NCBI RefSeq assembly: GCF_000378465.1
Contig: NZ_KB899927.1
Span: 1 to 46,943 of the forward strand
Direction of reading: 5' to 3'
DNA: 46,943 bases
Source of the DNA: Elioraea tepidiphila DSM 17972
GTDB taxonomy: Bacteria; Pseudomonadota; Alphaproteobacteria; Acetobacterales; Acetobacteraceae
Under the pieces are notes generated by a model. That model was not told the DNA's origin. It was given only the letters and a program-made list of their open reading frames with translations, and searched no databases. A program made the translations under genes and the position numbers. The first letter of the stretch is position 1. The number at the start of each line of letters is the position of its first letter. This document shows, in pieces, positions 7,888 to 18,758 of this stretch.

Positions 7888-8991
7888 TCACATCTCGGCG
7901 TAGCTGCCGCCGCGCCAGACATAGAACACGTAGTCGGGCACGGTCGGGTCACCTTTGGCGTCGAAGGTGGTCTGGCCGAGCACGCTGTTCCACGGCCCCT
8001 GCGCCTTCAGCACCTCGGCGATCCGGCGCGGATCGGTCGAGTTCGCCTTCTTCGCCGCCTCGGCCCAGATCTGGATCGCGGCGTAGGTGTAGAGCACGTA
8101 GCCCTCGGGGTCGATGTTGCGGGCACGGAACTTCGCCACCACCTCGGCCGCCGCAGGCCGCTTGCGCGGATCCGACGAGAAGGTCATCAGCGTGCCTTCG
8201 CCCGCGGCACCCGTGATCTGCCAGTACTCGTTGGTCACCAGCGCGTCGCCGCCGATCGCGACCGCGCGCAGGCCGCGCTCGCGCATCTGCCGCACGATCA
8301 GCCCGGCCTCGGTGTGGTAGCCGCCGAAATAGACGACATCGATGCCGGCCTGCTGGAGGCGGCTGACGATCGCCGAGTAGTCGCGCTCGCCGGCGACATA
8401 GGCGAGATAGAGCGTCTCCTGCATGCCGGCGGCGTTCATCGCCTTCTTGGTCTCGTCGGCGAGGCCCTTCCCGTAGGCCGAGTTGTCATGAAGGATCGCC
8501 ACCTTCTGGCCGGGGAAGTTGCGCGCGATGAAGCTGCCCGCGACCATGCCCTGCTGGTCGTCGCGGCCGCAGACGCGGAAGGTGTTCCAGCCGCCCTCGT
8601 CGGTGAAGCGCGGGTTGGTGCTGGCGGGGCTGATCTGCAGCACGCCCTCCTCGAGATAGACCTTCGAGGCCGGGATGGAGCTGCCCGAGCAGAAATGCCC
8701 GGCGACGAAGCGCACGCCGCGGCCGGTGAGCTGGTTCGCGACCGAGACGGCCTGGCGCGGATCGCAGGCATCGTCGCCGACCTCCAGCACCAGCTGCTGG
8801 CCGAGCACGCCGCCCGCGGCATTGATGTCGGCGACCGCCTGCTCGGCGCCCGCGCGCATCTGCGCGCCGAACGCGGCGTACTGGCCGGTCATCGGCCCGA
8901 CCGTCGCGATGCGGAGCTGCGCCTGGGCGAGCCCGCTGCCAGCCACCAGCGCGGCCGCACCGGCGGCCGCCACCAGCGTCCTTCTGAACAT
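7888..8991 (-). CDS. livK: Branched-chain amino-acid ABC transporter, periplasmic binding protein
   Basis: Periplasmic substrate-binding component of a LIV-type importer, 367 residues. Residues 1-24 are a signal peptide (FRRTLVAAAGAAALVAG, cleavage AQA/Q). The mature protein starts LRIATVGPMTGQYAAFG, the classic LivK/LivJ opening, followed by INAAGGVLGQQLVLEVGDDACDPRQ. A two-lobe periplasmic-binding fold follows to the end. The pair of Cys (DDACDP and GHFCSGSSIPAS) matches the disulphide of this family. ATG 8991 is preceded by GGAGGGAG with good spacing; the upstream extension to 9072 is not used. The ligand could be Leu/Ile/Val or another small compound, since family members vary. It is the last gene of the livHMGFK order, 112 bases after livF. 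Confidence 0.92.
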   Translation of the reverse strand: MFRRTLVAAAGAAALVAGSGLAQAQLRIATVGPMTGQYAAFGAQMRAGAEQAVADINAAGGVLGQQLVLEVGDDACDPRQAVSVANQLTGRGVRFVAGHFCSGSSIPASKVYLEEGVLQISPASTNPRFTDEGGWNTFRVCGRDDQQGMVAGSFIARNFPGQKVAILHDNSAYGKGLADETKKAMNAAGMQETLYLAYVAGERDYSAIVSRLQQAGIDVVYFGGYHTEAGLIVRQMRERGLRAVAIGGDALVTNEYWQITGAAGEGTLMTFSSDPRKRPAAAEVVAKFRARNIDPEGYVLYTYAAIQIWAEAAKKANSTDPRRIAEVLKAQGPWNSVLGQTTFDAKGDPTVPDYVFYVWRGGSYAEM

Positions 8992-9018
8992 GGAAGTCTC
9001 CCTCCGTCTGCTGTCCCT

Positions 9019-9035
9019 GGCCGCGGAACGCGGCC
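9019..9035 (-). other. Hairpin in the livF-livK gap
   Basis: GGCCGCG-GAA-CGCGGCC is a perfect seven-base stem with a three-base loop, between the livF stop and the livK ribosome site. There is no T tract. Its likely effect is partial termination or RNA processing and stabilisation that sets livK output apart from the transporter genes. This is inference from position only. Confidence 0.4.
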
Positions 9036-9103
9036 GGTGGCCCAGCGTAGTGAAGCGGACGGCCGGCGGCAAAGAGGGAAAAGCGGGGGGGCGCGCGCCC
9101 GGC

Positions 9104-9837
<734 letters not shown>

Positions 9838-9841
<4 letters not shown>

Positions 9842-10673
9842 TCCTGGTGCAGCGCCGCGTCCACCGCCAGCGCCTCCTCCTCCTCGACGCCGAGATAGGC
9901 GGCGATCACCTTCGGATCGTCGCGCACCGCGTCGGGCGGTCCGTCGGCGATCTTCTGTCCGTAGTCGAGCACGACGACACGGTCGCTGATCCGCATCACC
10001 ACGCTCATGTCGTGCTCGATCAGCAGGATCGAGGTGCCCTCGGCCTTGATCGAGCGCAGCAGGTCGTTGAGCTCCTCGCTCTCGCGCGGATTGAGCCCGG
10101 CGGCGGGCTCGTCGAGGCACAGGATCACCGGCTCCATGCACATCGCGCGCGCGATCTCGAGCCGCCGCTGCGCCCCATAGGGCAGCGCGGCCGCCGGATC
10201 GTCGGCGCGCGGGGTGAGGCCGACGCGGTCGAGCCAGGCGCGCGCGCGCTCCACCGCCGCCGCCTCGCGCTTCTGGAACGGCCCGAACCCCATCAGCGCG
10301 AAGGGCGTGCGCCCGCCTTCGCCCATGAGCCGGTTGTGCTGCGCGACCATCAGGTTCTCGAGCACGGTCATGCCGCCGAACAGGCGGATGTTCTGGAAGG
10401 TGCGGGCGACGCGCGCGTGCTTGGCGATGCGGTGCTGCACCAGCCGGTGCAGCGGGTAGGTGGTGCCGTCCGCATGGCGGATGACGATGCTGCCGCCGGT
10501 CGGGCGATAGAAGCCGGTGAGGCAGTTGAACACCGTGGTCTTGCCCGCGCCGTTCGGGCCGATGATGGCGGTGATGTCGCCGCGCTCGGCCTCGAAGCTC
10601 AGCGCGTCGATCGCGACCAGGCCGCCGAAGCGCATGGTGAGGTTCTCGACGACCAGGATCGGATCGGGCGCGC

Positions 10674-10677
<4 letters not shown>
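9838..10677 (-). CDS. livG: Branched-chain amino-acid ABC transporter ATPase LivG
   Basis: Second ATPase of the LIV importer, 279 residues. Walker A is IGPNGAGKTTVFNCLTGFY, Q-loop ARTFQNIRLFGGMTVLENL, and Walker B VILCLDEPAAGLNPRE followed by LIEHDMSVVM. The signature is degenerate (LPYGAQRRLEIARAM), as usual for LivG. The LivG-specific insert around the TTYPLHRLVQHRIAKHAR region is present. The C-terminus carries a short acidic tail (EVEEEEALAVD in part) slightly longer than in enterobacterial LivG. Start ATG 10677 overlaps the livM stop by four bases. Confidence 0.94.
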
Positions 10678-11990
<1,313 letters not shown>

Positions 11991-11992
11991 GC

Positions 11993-12907
11993 TCAGACCT
12001 TCTCCACCTCGTGGCGGCCGAGGATGCCCGAGGGCAGGAAGATCAGCGCGATCGCGAGGATCGAGAAGGCGGCGACGTCCTTGTACTGGACCGAGAAATA
12101 GGCCGACCAGAAGGTCTCGATCATGCCGATCAGCAGCGCGCCGAGCACCGCGCCAGGCAGGCTGCCGATGCCGCCGAGCACGGCGGCGGTGAACGCCTTG
12201 ATGCCGGCGACGAAGCCGATGAAGAAGTCGATCACGCCGTAATAGAGCAGGTACATCATGCCCGCGACCGCGGCGAGCGCCGCGCCGATCACGAAGGTCA
12301 GGCTGATCGTGCGGTCGGTGTCGATGCCGAGCAGGCTCGCCATGCGCCGGTCCTGCTCGCAGGCGCGCATCGCGCGGCCGAGGGGGGTGCGGCCGATGAT
12401 CAGCGTGAACACGGTCAGCACCACGAGCGTGGTCAGGATGATGCTGATCTGCATGTAGGAGAGCGTCACCTCGACCGTGCCGCCGCGGCTCAGCACCACG
12501 CCGCCCTGCACCACCGGCTCCAGCGGCTTGACGCGCGCGCCCTGCGTCACCTGCACGAAGTTCTGCAGGAAGATGCTCATGCCGATCGCGCTGATCAGGG
12601 GCGCGAGGCGGAACGAGCCGCGCAGCGGACGGTAGGCGAGGCGCTCGACCGTGAAGCCGTAGAGCGAGGTGAAGGCCATCGCCAGCACCAGCACCAGGAT
12701 CAGCGCCAGCGGCACGAAGGTCACCCCGCCCATGCCGAGCAGCAGGAAGCCGATCAGCGCGGTGAAGGCGCCCACCATGAAGATGTCGCCATGGGCGAAG
12801 TTGATCATGCCGATGATCCCGTAGACCATCGTGTAGCCGAGCGCGATCAACCCGTAGATCATGCCGAGCGTCAGCCCGTTGACGAGTTGCTGCAGGGCGT
12901 AGTCCAC
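11993..12907 (-). CDS. livH: Branched-chain amino-acid ABC transporter permease LivH
   Basis: Inner-membrane permease pairing with LivM, 304 residues, with about eight hydrophobic helices. It opens with LVNGLTLGMIYGLIALGYTM and the hallmark GIIGMINFAHGDIFMVGAF. The cytoplasmic EAA-like loop is GRAMRACEQDRRMASLLGID, followed by GIKAFTAAVLGGIGSLPGA and the C-terminal LPSGILGRHEVEKV. Start GTG 12907 has a strong ribosome site (AGGGGAG, five bases upstream). It is the first gene of the liv operon, so its promoter should lie in 12908-12989, next to an inverted repeat. Confidence 0.94.
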   Translation of the reverse strand: MDYALQQLVNGLTLGMIYGLIALGYTMVYGIIGMINFAHGDIFMVGAFTALIGFLLLGMGGVTFVPLALILVLVLAMAFTSLYGFTVERLAYRPLRGSFRLAPLISAIGMSIFLQNFVQVTQGARVKPLEPVVQGGVVLSRGGTVEVTLSYMQISIILTTLVVLTVFTLIIGRTPLGRAMRACEQDRRMASLLGIDTDRTISLTFVIGAALAAVAGMMYLLYYGVIDFFIGFVAGIKAFTAAVLGGIGSLPGAVLGALLIGMIETFWSAYFSVQYKDVAAFSILAIALIFLPSGILGRHEVEKV

Positions 12908-12934
12908 CCGCGTCTCCCCTGAACCCGGTGCGCC

Positions 12935-12959
12935 GTCCTGCCGCGAGCATTGGCAGGAC
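12935..12959 (-). promoter_or_regulatory. Inverted repeat between adhC unit and livH
   Basis: GTCCTGCC (12935-12942) and GGCAGGAC (12952-12959) are perfect eight-base arms around a nine-base loop. The repeat lies 30 bases past the stop of the small protein gene and 28 bases before livH. No T tract follows, so it could be a rho-assisted terminator for the upstream unit or an operator for livH. Sequence alone does not decide. Confidence 0.45.
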
Positions 12960-12989
12960 CGCGGCCGTTCGGCAACGGGGAAGATGACG

Positions 12990-13280
12990 TCAGCGCGACA
13001 GCAGGGCCGTCACGATCGCCTCCCACTCGGCCGCGAGCGTGCCGTCGGGCATCGTCCGGCCGGCGCGGCGGTACCAGTAGGCGGCGTTGGACCGGTCGCC
13101 CTCCTTGCGGTGGAGATAGGCGTGGACCCAGGCGGCCTCGGCCCCCTCGTCGCTCATCGCCGCCTCGTGCGCGCGCTCCCAGTCGCCGCGCGCATCCCAC
13201 CAGAGGGCCGCGAGTGCGGCCGGCAGGCCGGGCGGTGGCGCCGGGCCGTCGAGGCTCGCGCGGAAGCCCACGAGGTCCAT
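12990..13280 (-). CDS. Small conserved protein next to formaldehyde dehydrogenase
   Basis: 96 residues, function unknown. The core is LPAALAALWWDARGDWERAH, then GAEAAWVHAYLHRKEGDRSN and AAYWYRRAGRTMP. It is rich in Trp and Tyr, predicted all-helical and cytoplasmic, with a TPR-like look. Short proteins of this pattern are widespread in Proteobacteria as conserved hypotheticals. It starts seven bases after the class III alcohol dehydrogenase stop on the same strand, so it is probably cotranscribed. A role in the formaldehyde or stress response is inferred from position only. Confidence 0.75.
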   Translation of the reverse strand: MDLVGFRASLDGPAPPPGLPAALAALWWDARGDWERAHEAAMSDEGAEAAWVHAYLHRKEGDRSNAAYWYRRAGRTMPDGTLAAEWEAIVTALLSR

Positions 13281-13287
13281 GGCGGGC

Positions 13288-14400
13288 TCAGTACACCACC
13301 ACCGAGCGGATCGCGCTGCCCTCGTGCATGAGGTCGAAGGCGGTGTTGATCTCGTCGAGCGCCATCGTATGCGTGATCAGCGGGTCGATCTGGATCTTCC
13401 CGTCCATGTACCAATCCACGATCTTCGGCACGTCGGTGCGCCCGCGCGCGCCGCCGAAGGCGGTGCCCTTCCAGACCCGCCCGGTGACGAGCTGGAACGG
13501 CCTCGTGCTGATCTCCTGCCCGGCGGCGGCGACCCCGATGATGATGCTCTCGCCCCAGCCGCGATGGCAGCACTCCAGCGCCTGGCGCATGGTCTGCACG
13601 CTGCCGATGCACTCGAAGCTGAAATCGGCGCCGCCGCCGGTCAGATCGACGATCGCCTGCACCACCTTGTCGCGGCCGACCTCGTCGGGGTTGATGAAGT
13701 CGGTCATGCCGAAACGTTCGGCCATGGCGCGCTTGGCGGGGTTGAGATCGACGCCGATGATCCGGTCCGCGCCGACCATGCGCGCCCCCTGGATCACGTT
13801 CAGCCCGATCCCCCCGAGGCCGAACACCGCCACGTTCGCGCCGGGCCAGACCTTGGCGGTGTTGATCACCGCGCCGATGCCGGTGGTCACACCGCAGCCG
13901 ATGTAGCAGATCTTCTCGAACGGGGCGTCGGCGCGGACCTTGGCCAGCGCGATCTCGGGCAGCACGGTGAAGTTCGCGAAGGTCGAGCAGCCCATGTAGT
14001 GGAACACCTGGGCGCCGTCGCAGCGGAAGCGGCTCGACCCGTCCGGCATCACGCCCTTGCCCTGGGTGGCGCGGATCGCCGTGCAGAGGTTGGAGCGGCG
14101 CGAGAGGCAGGTTTTGCACTGCCGGCATTCGGGCGTGTAGAGCGGGATCACGTGATCGCCGGGGGAGAGCGAGGTGACGCCCGCGCCGATCTCGCGCACG
14201 ATCCCCGCCCCCTCGTGACCGAGGATGGCGGGGAACAGCCCCTCCGGGTCGGCGCCGGAGAGCGTGTAGGCGTCGGTGTGGCAGATGCCCGTCGCCTTGA
14301 TCTCGACCAGCACCTCGCCCGCGCGCGGCCCCTCGATCTCGATCGTCTCGATGCTGAGAGGCTTGCCGGCCTCCCAGGCGACGGCGGCGCGTGTCTTCAC
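13288..14400 (-). CDS. frmA: S-(hydroxymethyl)glutathione dehydrogenase (class III alcohol dehydrogenase)
   Basis: Oxidises S-hydroxymethylglutathione (formaldehyde plus glutathione) with NAD to S-formylglutathione; it may also reduce S-nitrosoglutathione. It has 370 residues, the standard size. Catalytic zinc ligands are Cys in GICHTDAY, His in GHEGAG and Cys in YIGCGVTTG. The four-cysteine structural zinc site is [15 protein letters not shown]. The Rossmann NAD site is [15 protein letters not shown], followed by [10 protein letters not shown]. The C-terminus ([18 protein letters not shown]) is class III-specific. GTG 14400 is chosen because the family begins MKTRAAVAW exactly there and GAAGGGAA precedes it. 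No S-formylglutathione hydrolase gene is adjacent; the small helical protein follows instead. Confidence 0.95.
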   Translation of the reverse strand: MKTRAAVAWEAGKPLSIETIEIEGPRAGEVLVEIKATGICHTDAYTLSGADPEGLFPAILGHEGAGIVREIGAGVTSLSPGDHVIPLYTPECRQCKTCLSRRSNLCTAIRATQGKGVMPDGSSRFRCDGAQVFHYMGCSTFANFTVLPEIALAKVRADAPFEKICYIGCGVTTGIGAVINTAKVWPGANVAVFGLGGIGLNVIQGARMVGADRIIGVDLNPAKRAMAERFGMTDFINPDEVGRDKVVQAIVDLTGGGADFSFECIGSVQTMRQALECCHRGWGESIIIGVAAAGQEISTRPFQLVTGRVWKGTAFGGARGRTDVPKIVDWYMDGKIQIDPLITHTMALDEINTAFDLMHEGSAIRSVVVY

Positions 14401-14690
14401 GGCGAGTTCCCTTCGCGGCGGTGCTCGCCGCGACGATAGGGGCGGGGCCGCGGCGCCGCCACCCCGGCGCGGGCGTGAGGCTCGCGCAGACGTGACGGGT
14501 GCGGGACCGGCCGCGCCGCCGGGGCCGGCGCCATCCCCTTGGCGCAGGCCGGCGATGCGGCGCGCCGGCAACCTCGTCTTAACCGCCAGCGCGGACCATG
14601 GCGTGGATATGTTTCAGCCTTCGGCATCTTCCGCTTCGGCCTCGGCCGTCCTGCCGGAGCGCGCGGCCGCGCGCGGCGGTCGGGGGCGTG

Positions 14691-15923
14691 ATGGCTGACG
14701 GCGGCATCCTCGCGCCCGACGCGGCGCCGGCGCCCGCGCCTGTGCATTCGCCGCGCCTGCCGTTCCTCGCCTTCCTCGCCGATACGCGGAGCGAGCAGGT
14801 GCTGCGCGAGGTGCTGACCGACAACGGCCCCGACGGGGCGGAGGTGCGGCGCGGCGACATCACGACCGCCACCCAGCACCTCGCCCGCTCGGCCACGCCG
14901 CAGGTGCTGCTGGTCGACATCGCCGACAATGCCGAGCCCTTCGCCGCCCTCGATGCGCTGGCCCAGGTCTGCGAGCCCGACGTCAAGGTGCTGGTGGTCG
15001 GCGAGCGCGACGAGGTCGATTTCTACCGCGACCTGACGCGCAATCTCGGCGTCACCGAATACCTGCCCAAGCCGCTGACGCGTGATGCGGTCTCGCGCAC
15101 CTTCCTGCCGCTGATCGCGAACCAGGCGCCGAGCGAGCTCGGCGCGCGCGGCGGGCGGGTCGTGCTGATCGCCGGCGTGCGCGGCGGTGTCGGCGCCACC
15201 ACGATCGCGGCCAATCTCGCCCTGCATCTCGCCGACGAGGCGCGCCGCCATGTCGCGCTGGTCGATCTCAATCTCCACACCGGCAGCGCGGCGCTGCTGC
15301 TCGGCGCGCGCCCGTCATCGGGGATGCGCATCGCGCTCGAAGCGCCCGAGAAGGTGGACGCGCTGTTCCTCGACCGCGCCGGCCAGCCGGTCGGCGAGCG
15401 GCTGCGCGTGTTCGCCGCCGAGGAGAGCCTCGCCACCGCGATCCACCCGGCGGGGAATGCGGTCGCGCACCTGATCCAGCTGCTGCGCGACCGGTTCAAC
15501 CACATCGTGATCGATGCGCCGGCCGGTTTTCCCCCGCTGGTGCGCGACGCCTTCGATCGCGTGCATCAGCGCGTGCTGGTGATGGCGCCGGATGTCGCGA
15601 ACACGCGCGACCTCGCGCGGTTCCTCGCCGTGCCGAACGCGCCGGCGCAGACCAGCCGCGCGGTCGTGGTGCTGAACCAGGCGGCCCGCCCGGGCGCCCT
15701 GTCGCAGAAGCAGGTGGAGGAGGCGCTGAAGGTCGCGCCCGACATCGTCGTGCCCTACCTGCCGCGCGTGCTGCCGGCGGCGGCCAATCTCGGCAAGCCG
15801 GCCGTCACGAGGCCCGGACCGTTCCGCACTGCGATCAAGCTGCTGACGCAGGAGATCGCGGCCGTGCGCAGCACCGAGGACCTGCCGCGCCGGCGCAGCC
15901 TCTGGTCGCTGCTGCGGCGCTAG
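14691..15923 (+). CDS. cpaE: CpaE-like Tad pilus localisation protein, copy 1
   Basis: CpaE/TadZ-type protein, 410 residues, expected to place the Tad pilus machine at its site in the cell. The N-terminal receiver-like domain (about 25-145) keeps the Asp in LLVDIAD and the C-terminal KPLT but lacks the usual acidic pair, so it is a pseudo-receiver. A ParA-like domain follows from about 155. Its P-loop is GVRGGVGATT, with Arg for the signature Lys and Ala for the P-loop Lys, which is typical of CpaE/TadZ and suggests weak or no ATP hydrolysis. It keeps VALVDLNLHTGSAALLLG and IVIDAPAGFPP. ATG 14691 follows a GGGGGCG stretch. It is transcribed towards the rest of the Tad locus, ending 13 bases from the convergent TadD-like gene. 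A second CpaE lies at 21125-22357. Confidence 0.88.
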   Translation: MADGGILAPDAAPAPAPVHSPRLPFLAFLADTRSEQVLREVLTDNGPDGAEVRRGDITTATQHLARSATPQVLLVDIADNAEPFAALDALAQVCEPDVKVLVVGERDEVDFYRDLTRNLGVTEYLPKPLTRDAVSRTFLPLIANQAPSELGARGGRVVLIAGVRGGVGATTIAANLALHLADEARRHVALVDLNLHTGSAALLLGARPSSGMRIALEAPEKVDALFLDRAGQPVGERLRVFAAEESLATAIHPAGNAVAHLIQLLRDRFNHIVIDAPAGFPPLVRDAFDRVHQRVLVMAPDVANTRDLARFLAVPNAPAQTSRAVVVLNQAARPGALSQKQVEEALKVAPDIVVPYLPRVLPAAANLGKPAVTRPGPFRTAIKLLTQEIAAVRSTEDLPRRRSLWSLLRR

Positions 15924-15936
15924 GGGCGGCGCGTCG

Positions 15937-17790
15937 CTAGCGCGCGCCGACGACGACCGCGCGGCGCAGCGCCGCCGCCTCGAGCGGCACGTCGCGCCGC
16001 ACCGTCCGATCGGCGCCGAGCGGCGGCAGCGCCTCGCCGCCGACGCTGACCTCGAGCCCGCCGGCATTGCCGGTGGTGAGGAGCAGCCCGGAGCGGGCGG
16101 GCACCTCGTACTGCTCGCCCGCGCGCAGGATGCGGTCGAACAGCACCGTGCCCGACTCGCGCTCGCGCACCTGCACCCAGGCCTCGTCGCGCGCGCGCAG
16201 CGCGATGCGGGCGGTCGCGCCGGTCGTCGCGGCCGGAGTGGCGGTCTGCACCGGCGGCGGGGCCGGCTCGGGCATCGGCGCGCGCGGCGCGGTCGCCTGC
16301 CGGAGTGTTGCGGGATCGAGCGGGAGATTGCGCCGCACGGCCCGCTCGGCGCCGAGCGGCGGCAGCGTCTCGCCCTCGACCTGCACCTCGAGCCCGCCGG
16401 CATTGCCGGTGGTGAGCACCAGCCCGGGCCGGTCTGGGACGGCGTAGCTCTCGCCCGGCTGCATCACCCGGTCGAACAGCACGGTGCCGCTGGCGCGCTC
16501 CTGCACCTGCACCCAGGTCTCGCCGCGCGCGCGGAGCCGCACGCGCGCGGGCGCCGCGTCCGCCGTCGCGGCCTGCGGAATGGAGGGTGGCGAGGGTGCG
16601 ACCGCGGGCGCGGCCGCCGCAGGGCGGGGTTGGGGCGCGGCCGCGGCCTGCCGCAGCGCCGCCGGATCGAGCGCGATGTCGCGCCGCACCCGGCCGGCGC
16701 CGGCGAGCGCGGGCAGCGGCTCGCCATCCACCAGCACCTCGAGCCCCGGCGCGTTGCCGGTGGTCAGCAGCATCCCCGCGCGGTCGGGCACCGCGTGGCT
16801 CTCGCCGGGCTGCAGCACGCGGTCGAACACCACCCTGCCGGTCGCCTGCTCGCGCAGCATCACCCAGGACTCGGCGCGCGCGCGCAGCACGACGCGGCCG
16901 GAGACGGCCGTGGCCGGCGGCTCGGCGCGCGGCGGCGGAGCGGCCACGGGGGCGGGCGGCGGCTCGGCGCGCGGCGCGACGGGTTGCGGCGTGACGGCGG
17001 GCGGGGCGAAGCTCTCCGGCCGCGGGGCGGGGGCCGGCGGCGCGCTGCGGCCCGCGGCGGCGAGCAGCGAGGCCGCCGCGACAAGCTGCTGCTGCTCCAC
17101 CGCATCCAGCTCCGCCGCCGAGAGCCGGCGCGCGGTCGCGTCGTCGCCCGCCATGGCCGAGACGAAGGCGAGGTTGTGGCGGACGCGGACATCGGTGTTG
17201 CCGTCGCGGCGCAGGCGCTGGAGCACCTCCTTGGCCTCGCCCGGCGAACCGGTCAACGCGAGCGAGAGCGCGAGGTTGTTGCGCAGCCCCTCATGCGCGG
17301 GCGCGCGCCTGAGCCCCTCGCGGTAGCGTTCCTGCGCGAGCTCGTGCTCGCCCGAGATGTCGGCGATCACCCCGAGCCCGTTCAGCGCGTCCGGGTCGCC
17401 CGGCGACTGCTCCAGCAGGCGCTGGAAGCTCTGCCCGGCCGTGCGGAGATCGTTGGCGCGGAGCTGCGTGCGCCCAAGGGCGAGCAGCAGCGTGCGGTCG
17501 CGCGGGCGGCGGGCGAGCGCCTGCTCCAGCACCAGCACGGCCTCGGCATGCAGGCCGCGATCGGCGAGCGCGCGGGCGAACCGCGCCTGCACCTCGGCGT
17601 TGTCGGGCTCGGCCTGGGCGGCGTTGCGGTAGATCGACAGCGCCACCTCGTGGTTGTTGTTCGCCTCCGCCGCGGCGGCGAGGCGCAGCCGCTCATGCGC
17701 CGAGGGCGCGCGCGATGCCTGCTGGCCCGCCGTGGCGCAGCCCGAGAGCAGGACGGCGAGGCAGAGCGATCGGGTCAGCCAGCGAGCCAT
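15937..17790 (-). CDS. TadD-like TPR lipoprotein with three RodZ C-terminal (DUF4115) domains
   Basis: 617-residue lipoprotein at the end of the minus-strand Tad operon. The signal peptide ends with lipobox LLSGC (Cys18). TPR repeats occupy about 30-245 (for example AEVQARFARALADRGLHAEA and DPDALNGLGVIADISGEHEL), as in TadD, the pilotin-like Tad lipoprotein. A Pro/Ala linker follows, then three copies of an approximately 85-residue beta domain separated by Pro/Ala linkers. Each copy has RARxExWVxxxExxxG, xVxFDRxxxxGExxxVPxR, LLTTGNAxGLEV, GExLPxLG and VRR. This matches the RodZ C-terminal domain of alphaproteobacteria, normally present once on a membrane protein. Three tandem copies on a TadD lipoprotein is an unusual architecture. 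The gene starts eight bases after tadC. The TPR part may fold in the periplasm with the beta domains reaching toward peptidoglycan or pilus parts, but that is inference. Confidence 0.85.
   Translation of the reverse strand: MARWLTRSLCLAVLLSGCATAGQQASRAPSAHERLRLAAAAEANNNHEVALSIYRNAAQAEPDNAEVQARFARALADRGLHAEAVLVLEQALARRPRDRTLLLALGRTQLRANDLRTAGQSFQRLLEQSPGDPDALNGLGVIADISGEHELAQERYREGLRRAPAHEGLRNNLALSLALTGSPGEAKEVLQRLRRDGNTDVRVRHNLAFVSAMAGDDATARRLSAAELDAVEQQQLVAAASLLAAAGRSAPPAPAPRPESFAPPAVTPQPVAPRAEPPPAPVAAPPPRAEPPATAVSGRVVLRARAESWVMLREQATGRVVFDRVLQPGESHAVPDRAGMLLTTGNAPGLEVLVDGEPLPALAGAGRVRRDIALDPAALRQAAAAPQPRPAAAAPAVAPSPPSIPQAATADAAPARVRLRARGETWVQVQERASGTVLFDRVMQPGESYAVPDRPGLVLTTGNAGGLEVQVEGETLPPLGAERAVRRNLPLDPATLRQATAPRAPMPEPAPPPVQTATPAATTGATARIALRARDEAWVQVRERESGTVLFDRILRAGEQYEVPARSGLLLTTGNAGGLEVSVGGEALPPLGADRTVRRDVPLEAAALRRAVVVGAR
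15958..16896 (-). repeat. Three tandem coding repeats of a RodZ_C/DUF4115 module
   Basis: On the minus strand the modules lie at about 16645-16896 (first), 16294-16545 (second) and 15958-16212 (third), separated by 99- and 81-base Pro/Ala-coding linkers. Modules 2 and 3 are most alike (GTVLFDR, LLTTGNAGGLEV or LVLTTGNAGGLEV, LPPLGA, VRR). Module 1 differs at LPALAGAGRV. The pattern implies internal duplication, with the last two copies splitting most recently. Confidence 0.85.
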
Positions 17791-17798
17791 GTCAGCCT

Positions 17799-18758
17799 CT
17801 AGCGGTTGAAGGAGCCGATGAGCTGCACGAAGGACGGACCCGCGAGCAGCAGCACGAGGCACGGCAGGATGAACAGCGTCAGCGGCAGCACCAGCAGCGC
17901 CGGCAGCTTGGCCGCCTTCTCCTCGAACTCGATCAGCCGCTCGTGCCGCATCTCGGCCGAGAGCGTGCGCAGCGCCTGGCCGAGCGGCGTGCCGTACTGG
18001 ATGGTCTGCGCGAGCGTGGTGGCGAGCCGGCGCAGCCCCTGGACATCCGTGCGCTCGCCCAGATTGAGCAGCGCCTGGCGACGGTCCGAGAGCAGGCGAA
18101 GCTCGTTCGACAGCGTCGTGAACTCGGTGGCGATCGGCGGGTTGGACGGTCCCATCTCCAACGCGACGCGTTCGACCATGCTCTCCAGGCCGAGCCCGGC
18201 CTCGGCGCAGATCACCATCAGGTCGAGCGTGTCGGCGAGGCCCATGCGGAGCTGCTTCACGTACCGCTTGTGCATCCAGCCGAGCACCCAGTTCGGCCCC
18301 AGCATCCCGACCAGCAGCCCGCCGGCCACCAGCATCGTCTGCCTGAAGCCGGTCGTGCCGTGCAGCTCCGTGATGCCGTAGGTCGCCGCGGGGATCGCCA
18401 GCAGCAGCACGACCTTCAGCCCGATCACCAGCGGCACCACCTGCTGCGGCCGGTAGCCGGCGGCGGCGACGCTGCGTTCGAGGTCGCGCCGGTCCTTGTC
18501 GGAGAGGAGCGCGCTGCCGCCGAGGGCGTTGCCGATCGCGCGCAGCAGCCCGCTGATCAGGCCCGCCCCCTGCATGCGCCGCGGCCCCGTCTGGGCGGCG
18601 CCCCTGCCGACGCTCGCGATCCGCCCGGCGAGCCGGCGCTCCAGGCTGTCGCGCGCCGACAGCCAGGCGGCCAGCAGGATCAGCCCCAGCACGGCGATGC
18701 CGATCGCGGTCGCGAGCGCGATCGCGTTGCGCCCGGAGATCTCGGGCAGGGGGATCAT
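17799..18758 (-). CDS. tadC: Tad pilus inner-membrane platform protein TadC
   Basis: GspF/PilC-superfamily platform protein of the Tad secretion system, 319 residues. It has an N-terminal membrane helix (AIALATAIGIAVLGLILLAAW), a mid pair around KVVLLLAIPAATYGI and LVAGGLLVGMLGPNWVLG, and a C-terminal helix (LLVLPLTLFILPCLVLLLAG). The T2SSF domain between holds YVKQLRMGLADTLDLMVICA, then EAGLGLESMVERVALEMG and SAEMRHERLIEFEEKAAKLP, which are the TadC signature. ATG 18758 overlaps the tadB stop by four bases. It pairs with TadB in the membrane and takes energy from CpaF. Confidence 0.93.
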   Translation of the reverse strand: MIPLPEISGRNAIALATAIGIAVLGLILLAAWLSARDSLERRLAGRIASVGRGAAQTGPRRMQGAGLISGLLRAIGNALGGSALLSDKDRRDLERSVAAAGYRPQQVVPLVIGLKVVLLLAIPAATYGITELHGTTGFRQTMLVAGGLLVGMLGPNWVLGWMHKRYVKQLRMGLADTLDLMVICAEAGLGLESMVERVALEMGPSNPPIATEFTTLSNELRLLSDRRQALLNLGERTDVQGLRRLATTLAQTIQYGTPLGQALRTLSAEMRHERLIEFEEKAAKLPALLVLPLTLFILPCLVLLLAGPSFVQLIGSFNR

